A DNA stretch of 64,000 bases, taken from Branchiostoma floridae. Taxonomy: Eukaryota > Chordata > Leptocardii > Amphioxiformes > Branchiostomatidae. Below the pieces are notes generated by a model. That model was not told where the DNA came from. It worked only from the letters and a program-made list of their open reading frames with translations, and did no database searches. The position numbers and the translations under genes are program-made. Shown here piece after piece: positions 22,010 to 35,000 of the stretch. Every line of letters begins with the position of its first letter. The first letter of the stretch is position 1. The DNA is taken from the NCBI RefSeq assembly GCF_000003815.2, contig NC_049992.1, positions 13,183,105-13,247,104 on the forward strand, read 5' to 3'.

Positions 22010-22556
22010 CGGCTTCTGCAAATATACCAATGTAATTTCTTTTACTTGTTTACCGGTCAATCGTCAACAGACAAAGAAGGTTAAAGCTATGCTGTCCCTA
22101 TATTTTCTCCCTTTGTTTCTTTCAAAACACCTTTCTGTATACATTTAGGAATGTGCATTTTATAAGTTGCAAAGCAGATTGATCAACGAACTGAGGAATT
22201 GTTCTGACACATTGAACTTTTGGGCACCCTGCGACAAAGACGGAAACTGCAACAACCATTCCGAGAGCACAAACCTCGGCCAGACTGCATAGTCTTGGAC
22301 TCTTGTACATACATATTTGTGACTGTAGCTTCGAGGCTCTGCATTGACCAGAGCATTTTTCTAGGACAATGCCTACCTTAACACAATATAAAACGGATAA
22401 ACATGAAACCCACAAAATGTCTTTAGTTATCCCGTTCATAAACCAATGTTAATAAATAAACAGAGCAACGTCGTCGTCGGGAAAAGATAACCTCCTTTGC
22501 CAAGGTAAAACAAATCCTCAATCAAAATAAAGCTACCTTTATTTACCCATACGAGG

Positions 22557-22569
22557 AGGTCAAAGGTTA
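22557..22569 (+). promoter_or_regulatory. DR1 nuclear-receptor-like site upstream of gene G
   Basis: aggtcaaaggtta is a direct repeat of AGGTCA half-sites spaced by one base, the site preferred by HNF4 and RXR dimers. A forkhead-like tatttaccc-type site (tttatttaccc) lies just upstream, and a GATA match (agataac) nearby. Located about 460 bases before the start codon. Sequence match only. Confidence 0.35.
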
Positions 22570-23028
22570 CAGGTAAGTGACCTGTTACCCCGAGCTTTGT
22601 TGACATTAGTCACGCTCGACATTAACTGAATACCGGGCGGGTGGTTCGCACGCCAGGTCACCGGATACCTGATCTTTTGTCATACCTGTCAGTTGCGCAA
22701 GCCACTCCCCTGACGGCCCTGTCCCGTCTGTAACCACTATTAATAGTCACGGGGTGATTAGTAGACACTCCACACTTGGATATTGTGCCACTGACCCACA
22801 ATCTGCGAGTAGGAATTAGTGTTAGAACAACTCAGAGACTACAGCGAACACCTGTGGTGGATACTTGACGTGAAATATTTAATTACCGCGGTCGGTTGTT
22901 GTCCTCACAAGCTGTGAATATTTAAGCTCAGCGGTACCTGGCGGTACTAGGGACAGGTGAGGTCGCCCTGACAAGTGACACAGGTGACTTGTTGTACCCT
23001 AACAAGACTTAAAGAAGACTGTACGAAG

Positions 23029-26000
23029 ATGTGGCAGAGATTATTGCTTGTGTTCACGTTTCTCCTGGATACGAGAGTAAGGTCACAGCCAATGCCACCC
23101 ACAGGTGAGTTCCATTATGTTATGTTTGTGTGGTTGGGAGGGGTTATGGGGAGGGGGGCTGAATGTGGTTCTACCTGCAATGATAGCTCCGTTGTGTTTT
23201 TTTTATTGTCAGCGTTGCTATGCTGTTAGACGTCTAGGTCATATAATATATGCCGGGAGTAGGATGCCCACCTGATCTGTAGTTGTATTCTGATTACTTT
23301 CTAGGAACGTTTAACGGGGTCAGTAAAGATTTCGGATGAACGATTTAGCAAGTCAAAATTAGACCAAGTGACCATGTTGTATCATCTAGATAACATACTA
23401 ACGTTAGGCAGTATTACAAAATAGTATAATTTACACTACCGTTTCTTGTGTGGTAAGTAACGTGTATCTTCAAGTCTGTGAAAAGATTTGTGTACCTTCT
23501 CCTACAATTACTTTTTGGCTATTACATGTTGCACAAGGTCAAACATGAATGTATGTAGATCCCTATTAAGGGACATGAAAAATAATGTAAGTAAAAGGAA
23601 GTTTGGGCGTACTCTTGTGAAACAAAATGGCGGACGGAACCAACCAGGTAAGGACACAACAACATAGGGAGGAAGTAGGTAAGTTTCACATGTTGGATTA
23701 AAAAAAAATTCTTTGATAGATGGCAATTATCTGCCGTTTGCCGAAGAGATTGTCTAGTTTACAAACAAACAACACCATGTAATTAAATAATAGAGGTAAC
23801 GTTACATAAAAAAACATAGATTTCATAGCTTCAATAACAACTCTCCGTGGCCTTCAACACATACCGTGCGTGCGTCTTTAATTATTGAGATCCTTATCAG
23901 GATAGGAACGCTAGCACTTACAAGTGTTTCGAAGATACTAGTAATGGAGACATCATATGATAGATTTAAATAACAATGTACGGAGCTATACAAGGGTACC
24001 TGTACACCCATACAAAGCTTCCATATTTCATTTTAAGTCATGTGTTATTTCAATCTCACCCTATATCAACCTACGCTTTAACTGGAGATTCTCTCAAGTC
24101 TTACTTTGTGGTCTAACTGAACTGAACTGTGGTTGGCAAGTCCAACAACGTAATGTTCTTGTTAAACGTCTGTATATAAAGAAAAACTTCCCATCTATCT
24201 ATCCATCTATGGCAAAAGCATCTTTAATTCTTGGTAAAAGGAATTACATACCATATCTATTCCATGCCGATGCGGGAGGTTTGCGACCTGTACTACACAC
24301 GCACACAACCACACCCACCATCCACCCATATGTAACACGCACACACACACACACACACGCGCGCGCGCACACACACACACACACACACAACGTATTTGTA
24401 TTCATCGTTACCATAAGAAACCATTTTGATTCTGCAATGGGGACAGAAATCATGTGTATAGGATGCATACACTAAATTGGAAACATTGAACACTTTGATA
24501 GAAATGGAGGTTGTAACGTTACATTATATTTTACTTGTCTGTCTAGATATTGACTTGATCCCACAATATCTTGTATTGCAAATTGTTGCTCAAATTCTAC
24601 TGATAACAAATAACTTGATACCAATAATGAAGAAAAAACAGTGGAAAAATGAAAATACTCAAAATGAAAAATACTTCCAGGTTCCTCCACACCTTCCCCC
24701 AGTAGCAGAATCCGTCTGGTCGGAGGTTCCAGCCCAAACGAAGGCCGTGTAGAAGTCCGGCCGGCGGACAGTTTCGTCTGGGGAACAGTTTGTGACAACA
24801 GTTTTGGATTCGCCGATGCAACCGTTATCTGTAGAATGCTGGGATACCCTGGTTATCAGACATTTTACCACGGAGCCTATTTTGGACAAGGTAAGATTTG
24901 CCCTGGGGTGTTTCAAGTAGGTTTTCCATCATATTCCGTCTTTTAAAGATTTATACTAAACCAGGGTTTCTTTGCCAAATCAGCATTGAAAATCTTTGGT
25001 CTGATTTGTTACGCTTTACACTTATTTTCAATGCAGGGACGGGACCCATCTACATGGATGACCTGGGTTGTATCGGGGTTGAGACCAGCGTGTTTGACTG
25101 CTCATACCGGGGATGGGGGAACCACAACTGTACTCATAACAGAGACGCAAACGTCGTCTGTTCAACAAGCACTACAATGAGTATGTTTCCCCACAACTAC
25201 ATTAGCATTGTTGCCACAATTTATCAGTTAAGAATCTCACCTGAATGATGCTAAGATGAGTCTCGTGGAGAAGAAGTTCTCCTAGACTTGTTTAGACTTC
25301 TGAACATATAGTAAACATTACAATGCTATGTATGTGTTATTACAATCATTTAAACGGATACAGAGATTCCAGAGAAATATGTGTCCATTTTTTCTATGTT
25401 TGTCGCTCACCCATAAAGCCAGGCGATCTGTATCATTACAAAGCCAGGAGTGTTTAATCATGTTGACTAAAATGTCTTGGTGAATAATGAATGAGAAACC
25501 ATAAATTTGAGTCATTTATGAGAATTATGATAATTTCCGAAAAGAATGTACATATATGCTTGACTTTTCAGGCTACACACCAGGCAGAGGTACAGGTAGC
25601 TACTTCATCTGTTACAACGGTCAGCAGGTGGACTGGTCCTTGAGGTGTAACGGATTCATGGACTGTTATGACGGAAGCGACGAAATGGACTGCCTACCAG
25701 TACCAACAGGTGACATAAGCAATTCTTTTGCAATCAGCATTGCGCACTTATTGTACATCAAGACAAAAATAAACGATGTCAAATGTAACAGTATCAAGAA
25801 ATAGCTTTTGGGGCTTTTCAGGCCAGGCCATGACCGACCGGCCATGACTACTTTTACCATAAACATCAATATTGTATTTACATTAGAATTTTGATGACTT
25901 GTTTATTCTCTATATACGTGTACCATAGAAGTAGCTTATTCATCAGACTATACACTGCCCTTACATGTTGCAGGTAGTTTTGGTACTATGGTGGAGAAAC

Positions 26001-29000
26001 TAATAGCGATAGCTAATATGAACATCAATAATACATCAGTAGTACTTAAAGTAAAAGACAGTGAGTTTCTTTCATGGTTACTGTCGTTGAATGATGATAG
26101 AAATATAATTGTTGATTGTGTATAATCACATCATGAAAAACTAATTACTTCCAGGCTCATCTACAACGGTCATAGCCACACCCTTCCCCAGTAGCAGAAT
26201 CCGTCTGGTCGGAGGTTCCAGCCCAAACGAAGGTCGTGTGGAAGTCCGGCCGGCGGACAGTTTCGTCTGGGGAACCGTTTGTGACGACAGTTTTGAGTTC
26301 AACGATGCAACCGTTATATGTAGAATGCTGGGATACCCTGGTTATGAGACATATCATTATAGTGCCCATTTCGGACAAGGTAAGGTTTGCCTTTAACTTA
26401 AGGTACCCTTTTCCCCATCATACATTCCATCTAATTTTGTCTTGTCCTTACACTGAAACTGATTTGCTATCCATTTCCTATTTTCAATGCAGGAACAGGA
26501 CCCATCTACATGGATGACCTGGATTGTACCGGGATGGAGATAAGCCTGTTTGACTGCCCGTACAGAGGGTGGGGGAGTCACAACTGTGTTCATGGCGAAG
26601 ATGTAAGCGTCGACTGCATCACAAGTGCTACAATGAGTATGTTCATGAAGATTTTATTTGTATCTGGTAATCACTTTAGATTATATGGCTTTTACCTAAA
26701 TGACCCCAAAACAGGAGAATAAAAAAAAAATCATCAAAACGATAATTATGAATTCATAAGTTTATTGCAAGTTGTTGCTAATTGCAAATGACAAATAATG
26801 GCATAGAAACAATGGTAAACAGAATAGCAAAGACAAATAATGATCCCACTTAAACCTTTTCTGTGTCGGTGTGATTATAAGAGGAGGATAACAATATGAA
26901 ACTAATCAAATATATCCAGGTCCCTCCACACCCTTCCCCAGTAGCAGAATCCGTCTGGTCGGAGGTTCCAGCCCAAACGAAGGCCGTGTGGAAGTCCGGC
27001 CGGTGGACAGCTACTTGTGGGGAACCGTTTGTGACGACAGTTTTGGAATGAACGATGGAACCGTTGTCTGTAGAATGCTGGGATACACCGGAATCGACCA
27101 AGTTCGCAATTCTGCCTATTTTGGTCAAGGTAATTTTTTTTGTTTAAAATCTCGTTATTACCCATTGCCACGCAGCATAATTTTGTAATGACCACCTCTA
27201 AAATAACTATTTATCGACATCGCTGTTTGCAACACAGGAACAGGTGAAATCTACATGGACGATCTTCAATGCACTGGGACCGAGAGAAGCCTGTTTGACT
27301 GCCGGTACTCGGGATGGATGAGTCACAACTGTAACCATAACGAGGATGCAGGCGTGGTCTGCCTCAGGAGTACCGCAATGAGTACGTTCATACAGAGTAA
27401 TATTATCATCAATTATCATCTGTAATACAGACAGCATTATTCTACAGCTGCCTATTGATATAGGTCACCACATTTGACGTATTAACCATAAGTTGCCTGC
27501 ATTGAAACAAGGCGCATATTATGTTAAAATGAATTTAATACGCAGTACATTTGACATTCATGAATTGATCTTCCTTGCGTCTTGGTGTGTTAGAACAACA
27601 GTTGAAAAAATGGACCTTATTTCATGAATCTTATACTTCATTTTTCAGGTTATACGACAACCGCACCGATAGGATCCCGCTTCAGATGTCTTAATCTTCA
27701 GCAGATTGACTTCTCCCAAAGATGTAACGGAATCACAGACTGTGCAGACGATAGCGACGAGATGAACTGCATAAGCAATGGAAACAGAATCCGGCTTGTC
27801 GGGGGTTCAGCGGCAAATGAAGGCCGCCTGGAGGTTCGACCAGAAGACGGGGGCGAATGGGGAACCGTCTGTGACGACAACTTTGGTATGAATGACGCCA
27901 TTGTGGCATGTAAAACGCTGGGATATAGAACAGCTCGTCGGGTGTACAACAATGCACAATTTGGCCAAGGTAAATGTTTTATGTTTAGTTTTCTAATCCT
28001 TTTGTTTGAAACAAATCATGTATCGCTAATTTTCGTGTTGCAAATTTTCATAATCAATGTACAAGTGTAATAATTCTTATAAGATCACATAGTAAATGAT
28101 TGGGAAAATAACCAAGCATAAATCATGCAGATGAAATATTGTCATTTGCATAATCAAATTTTTCACGGAGACATGAGGTCTCCGAAATCTTGTTGTTCTA
28201 GCGTTTCTAGCCGCATGGTTGTTTCATCTGTCATGAAGTACTAATATCTTATGTGTGTGGCAGGTTCCGGGACCATTTATCTGGATAATGTTGGATGCTC
28301 CGGACAAGAGACGAGTCTGTTTAACTGTGTCCACTCCGGATGGGGAGTCAACAACTGCGGCCATAGCGAAGATGTAGGGATTGCCTGTGGTAGGTGTTCT
28401 AACTAAGGATTTTTCATGTCTACTGCCATTTTGTTGAAACGTTGTGTCTTTCGTAGATTCTTTGTTCCACAGAAAATGACTGCACAGAAATAGCACATAT
28501 CGTGTTCCCAGACGCGTCAATTCGAAGAAAAACTGTCATCATGACAGATGTCTGCTATGTTACAAGAAACTTTTGTTATAAACATCGTGTTACAAAAGTC
28601 ATCTATATACCAAATATGACCCTTTCGTGTGATTTCTTTGCTAAAGATTCCTCCTGGGTCTGTGACAACCGTGATGTTATCTACGCGCCCGAGAATCCGT
28701 TCTGCGATGGCTTGGTGAACTGCACGGACAACAGTGACGAGTCACCAACTAGGTGTCCTTATGGTGAGCAATCCTTCAGAGTATTGGCTTTCTATGTATT
28801 TTGTTTTCAAATTTCCTCAAATTAGAGTATTAATACGTTTGATTTGACGATGATGTTTTCCTTTACATTGTAGTTTTCCATGTTACAATGTTAGTCTCTA
28901 CAATATCGTCATAGCTAACTTGTGAATTACGTGGTGTCAATAGATGTGCAATTGGGAAGCCTGAATTGGAAATGATAAACAACTTTGACAGTAATAACGC

Positions 29001-32000
29001 AATTGTAGAACTAGAACAGTAACATTTGCCAGCAAATGAATAATGCTTACTTTTGCATACTCTCGCATGACATAGCCTAACAAGCTACCGCAGCTCTTTA
29101 TTCGCTCTCAAACAGTCCCGTACACTAAAATATGCTGACAAGCCCCTACAACTTTGTACTGGCCCTTGCTACATTGTATTCAAATTACGACACGTACGAC
29201 ACGTACGGGGTAGCTGCTATTCTATCAGTAATTGTGGTGACAGTCGTCATTGACCTCATTTGTTTGGAGCGGAGGAGGAAATAAAAGAAGAGGAAAAAAC
29301 GAAACGAAACAATATTTTCCCCTCCGTGAAGGTAAACATGTGACATCTATTTAACACATCACGGACACATTCCTTGTTTTACATTCTAATTTTATCGTTT
29401 TCATATTTCCACAGAGGAAATGTACAATGTGTGCGGTTCAACGAAGTTGTTGTCTCGTGCTGAATCTGGCTACATCACCTACAGTATCAGCTCCAGCTAC
29501 CCAACGTACATTAAGTGTAAGGTCGTCTTCCAGACGGAACCAAGCCACGTCATCCGTGTGGGTCCTTGGTATCTGGACGGGATGTCTTCAGCATGTTCCG
29601 ACTGGATCTCCGTGTGTGATGGGGGCGACCTTTCTAGGTGTGACTTGGATAACAACAATGTGCGGTACTGTAATGGTTTTCATCTCCAGACCTTCCAGTC
29701 CAGTGGCAGTAGTCTGACTGTCAACCTCGAGTCGGACGGGTACAAAATCTCCGAGGAGAACTTCAAGATATTTTATACTGTTAAATCAGGTATTTCAGCT
29801 TCATGATAATTTCTCGCATTGTACTTTCATGACGATGCTGTTCTTTAATGGCCTTAATGAGGATGATTATAAAACATTCTATAAACTCTTTTCAAATGCT
29901 AAATAACAGGTGTTTGCTTTCCAATTTTTGTTTTAGTGATTGACATCGGCGGGGACAGGATTCGACTGGTCGGGGGTCCTTTTCCGAACCTAGGTCGTGT
30001 TGAGGTTCGACCAGTCGGGTCCTACGACTGGGGGACGGTTTGTGACGACAGTTTTGACATTCAGGACGCCACTGTTGTCTGTAGGATGCTGGGTTACGGA
30101 CGTGCCATACAGTACCACAGTGGGGCGTATTTTGGCCAAGGTGCAATTTCTTCCCATTCAATCTCTGTCGTGATATTGACCTTTATTATTCTTTCACGTT
30201 AATGATAGATCACCTTTATCCCCGGTGGAACCTATATCCGTTATTGTGTGGGTATTTAGGGATATCAAATCGACTTACATTGCTTTCAAACTCAATGTTT
30301 TCAAAATACATTTTGTAACCACAGTCTGTTGACTTTATATCCCTAAATACCCTGTTTGTAAGAACAACTGATCTAACGTTAGGATATCTTGCGGATAAAG
30401 GTGAACTAGCATAGGCATCAAGTCTAAGCACGATACATGGATCTTGTTGCCGCCAAGATTTGCTTGTCCATTTTTATCTTAGTACTGCTTGTATCAATAC
30501 TTCACCGTCTTTGCCATGCTTTGTAGCAAGTGTTATTCAGGTTCTTATGCGTGGAGAGTTCTTTGCCATGCTCCCATCAGTTCTTGATCACAATACATGT
30601 ACGTATTGATTAAACAGAGTTTTGTTCCGTGTAGATACGCATTTATATGATAACACAGTGTCTCGTACGTCCTGACAGGAAGCGGAAACATCTACATGGA
30701 TGGACTTCAGTGTTCTGGGAGCGAGGCTAGCCTGTTTGAATGCGGGTATAACGGATGGGGCGTCAACAACTGCGGTCATAACGAGGACGTTGGTGTGACC
30801 TGTGGTGAGCATCATAGAACTTATGTACTGTTGTTTCTCAGTCAGTGTGGCGAAAGTAACTTATGAGTGAGGCTATATAGATGCTTATATGCCAATGGCA
30901 CCCTCTAAAGCAACGGCCCTGGCGTACCGACTACCTATGAAGGTGAATTTTCAACAGTACTGGCATGGAGGGTTCCTATGCCGGGAAGGTTCTTATGATG
31001 AAAGGTTGTTGTCTGCGCCCGCTAGCTGCATTAATCCTTGTCATCCATCACATACTCCACCAACCAGGGAGAGGGACTGCAGGTTAAAGACATGTGTCCT
31101 GTTTATTGTTGGCGTACCGCAATTAAAATTTCATTGGACTATGAGAAACCAAACCTGAACATGTTTAGATTTACTTGAAAATATTTTACAACTCGCAGAA
31201 GCTACCAGTGCCAACGACAACAATAGAATCCGCTTGGTTGAAGGCAGCAGCAGCAACGAAGGTCGTGTGGAGGTCAGGCCGGCCGACAGTTACGACTGGG
31301 GCACTGTCTGTGACGATGAGTTTGACCACGACGATGCCACCGTTGTCTGCAGAATGCTGGGATATTCCAGCGCTTCGGCGGTACACAACAGGGCACACTT
31401 TGGACAAGGTAGGAAGAAGAAGAGGAAGAACTATATTGTACGACAATTGTACACGGCACAATGTATGGCAACAGCTATTACACAAACTAAAAAATAGAAG
31501 TATAGAATAAAGCTCAACATTCTAGTTAACACAGCAATAAGGGCTAACATAGTTCTTTGATATAGTGTTACAATGGAGTAGACTAATCATTAGTTTCGGT
31601 GTTCTTTCTAATAATAAAACAGTCCTTTATATATTTGCTGTAATGAGATCATACGGTTGTTCAATAAATTTCCGTTTACTACCGTGGCCGATATCAACAA
31701 TGTGCAACACACTTACTTTTCTGCTCAAGACACTTACTTTTCTGCTCAAGACACTTACTTTTCTGCTCAAGACACTTACTTTTCTGCTCAACACACTTAC
31801 TTTTCTGCTCAACACACTTAGTTTTTTCTGCTGGAGACACTTACTCTTCTGCGCTGCACTTACTCTTCTGCGCTGCACTTACTTACTTTTCTGCGCGAGC
31901 CACTTACTCTTCTGCGCTGCACTTACTTACTTTACCTGTGGTGCGCACCCCTCCCTTTATCAATGGATGGTCCCTGAATCAGGCCAAAGGTAAAAAAGAC

Positions 32001-35000
32001 CGCAAAAAATGTAGGAGAATTGACCGCATGTCAATCCTAAATTATCCGCATGTCAANNNNNNNNNNNNNNNNNNNNNNNNNNNNNNNNNNNNNNNNNNNN
32101 NNNNNNNNNNNNNNNNNNNNNNNNNNNNNNNNNNNNNNNNNNNNNNNNNNNNNNNNNNNNNNNNNNNNNNNNNNNNNNNNNNNNNNNNNNNNNNNNNNNN
32201 NNNNNNNNNNNNNNNNNNNNNNNNNNNNNNNNNNNNNNNNNNNNNNNNNNNNNNNNNNNNNNNNNNNNNNNNNNNNNNNNNNNNNNNNNNNNNNNNNNNN
32301 NNNNNNNNNNNNNNNNNNNNNNNNNNNNNNNNNNNNNNNNNNNNNNNNNNNNNNNNNNNNNNNNNNNNNNNNNNNNNNNNNNNNNNNNNNNNNNNNNNNN
32401 NNNNNACATACTCGGGAGATTATACCAAAAGCTACAGATTGTTTAATCATAATGAAGTCATAATGCTACATTTGGGCCAACTTCACACATCATGGTTAAG
32501 GGTGACTTTCCACTGTGTTGTTGTGTTGTTTGTCTCAAAGTCTCAAAGTATTAAAATAAAAGTTTCTGTTGCAAAGTAAACACACTGAGTTTCACCCCAA
32601 ACATGCATAATTAGCCCAGGAGGGGGGGGGGGTGGTGGCACGGGTAGGATCTGTCATTTTTCTTGACAACACACAACTTATCCCACTTCCACACATCTGA
32701 TTTGCTAATATTTACTAACATTGTCTTGATCTGTCCACTTCGTCCAAAGTTAGTCCGGATCCGGGTAGTAAAATTCAGTGCTCCCACCAAAACATTACGT
32801 GCGGCAACTTGGCTATTTATTACTAAACAGACGCCAAATTCTGGACAGAGGAGCTACCAAGGCCTACCTGCCTTCTTACTCCTATCTACAGAGGAGTTAA
32901 GAGCCTCTGCCTGGTTTAGGTAAACCCTGGTAAATAAAAGTTTAAAGCTGCGCGACAGAAACACGTGCTGCAGAATTTGTTTTCTGACAATACGTTGTGA
33001 TGGCAACAAAACGCGATGTTGTGATGATCAAATCGAGACTTGTCGTTATCGATCTGCATTGTCAAAATGCTATACTAAAGACACAAAAAATTAAGTTGAA
33101 TCCAAAAAACGCGCCAAGGTAGTCATTTCATAGGTCATCCGAAGGAGGATAATTTAGGATTGACATGCGGTCAATCCTACATTTTATGCGGTCTTTTTTA
33201 CCTTTGGCCTGATTCAGGGACCATCCATTGATAAAGGGAGGGGTGCGCACCACAGGAAAAGTAAGTAAGTGCAGCGCAGAAGAGTAAGTGGCTCGCGCAG
33301 AAAAGTAAGTGTCTCCAGCAGAAAAAAGTAAGTGTGTTGAGCAGAAAAGTAAGTGTGTTGAGCAGAAAAGTAAGTGTCTTGAGCAGAAAAGTAAGTGTCT
33401 TGAGCAGAAAAGTAAGTGTGTTGCACATTGTTGATATCGGCCACGGTAGTTTACATACGTCACAGAACAGATACTAACAAGTACATCGTGTTTTAAACAG
33501 AAAATGTGTAAGCTAATGGGGAAGATGCATGTGTACATAGAACAGACCTGGTTCGTTTGGTCCAAAACACAAAGTCTTTCTTTTGTCGATGTTTTCAGGC
33601 ACAGGACCCATCTACATGGATGACCTGGAGTGCACAGGGAGCGAGACCAGCCTATTCAACTGCGCTTACAACGGGTGGGGGAACGAGAACTGTGGTCACA
33701 GCGAAGATGTAGGGGTTGTATGTGGTGGGTATAGGATCTTGTTCGGGCATACAACACAATAAAAACAGAAAGAAGTTAGCACAACTTCGCGTCCTCTAAG
33801 AGAGTAGAGGATGAGGTTGCTTATTACTCGATAATGCATTTTCTACATTACACCGATCAAGACTTTTTCCAGTAACGATATCTTTTGCAAATGGCTTTCC
33901 AGGGACCAATGGAGAATGGGCATGTGATGACGGCTATCAGCTATCAGACTTCACTTCGTCTCCTTTCTGTGACGGCTGGGTAAACTGTCCCGACCAAAGT
34001 GACGAGGCACTAACAAGATGCACATTTGGTGAGACATTTTGGCATTTTTGTGATGTACTTTGATCACATACATACAGAGAGAGAGAGAGAGAGAGAGAGA
34101 AGAGAAGAGAGAGAAAGGAGAGAGAAAGGAGAGGGAAAGGAGAGAGAAAAGAGAGAGAAAGAGAGAGAAAGGAGAAAGAAAGAAAGAACATAATGTGGAA
34201 GACAGAGAACCTCGAAGAGCAGTTATCACACATACACAAACTACATTGAATGGTTACAGATCAGGGACAAAATTGAAGCAACTCTACTCACGATCATCGC
34301 AATTATCTTCGTCTCCATGCATTTCGCAATGTTCTTTTTTTTTTCAGAGCAAATGAGAGACTTTTGTGGCCAGACATCGAATGTGCTTTCTTCTGGGACA
34401 TCTGGCTATCTCGTCTATGCCTACGATCAGGGCTACCCTGCAAATGCACGATGTACTGTCAATCTTCGCACGGAATCCGACCATGTCCTTCGCATCGGCC
34501 CAATAGACCTCACACAGATGAGAGATTGCTCAGATAAAATCTACTTCTGTGACGGCGACGAGCCCTGCGATAATTACAACTCCCAGAGAGATTTCTGTGG
34601 GGGTATACATGATCACTCAACGTTTGTATCTGCTGGTAACATGTTGACACTCACGCTCCTAGCAGACGGAAACAGTATCACCGACGAAAACTTTAGGATC
34701 TTCTACAAAGTGGAACGGATAGATTCAGGTATGGGGGTCTTCTAACTTTTGTAGTAAGGATTTCTCGGCTTTGTCTTGGAATGGAATACTTGACTCGAAA
34801 GGTACATGTAAATGTGATATTTGTTGGTGAATGTTATAATTACTCTTCAAGCATAGGTTTGGCTGTATTTTACGTGTTTTAGGCGTTTTTTCAGGCTTGC
34901 TATTTTGTGCTGTTCACTTTCTGCCTTCCAGCCAGAAAGCAGCACAAAATAGAAATCTTGATAAAAGCGCCTAAAACACGTATTAAAAAACAGTCGATCC

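Larger units (their letters stand above)
21766..23028. other. Intergenic region between genes D and G
   Basis: Left part is the gene D 3' UTR; an AATAAA at 22004-22009 is a likely poly(A) signal. The right part (22440-23028) is less AT-rich and is the presumed promoter of gene G. No coding exon seen. Confidence 0.5.

Noticed and set aside
30889-31158. 90-codon open frame between SRCR5 and SRCR6 of gene G
   Set aside because: No domain features or splice signals; intron sequence.
31565-31993. Open frame with repeated LTFLLKT units
   Set aside because: It is the 21-bp tandem repeat of the foldback transposon arm; the same frame appears inverted at 33198-33428.
33937-34239. Ser/Leu-rich open frames on the minus strand
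   Set aside because: Translation of the (GA)n purine tract.
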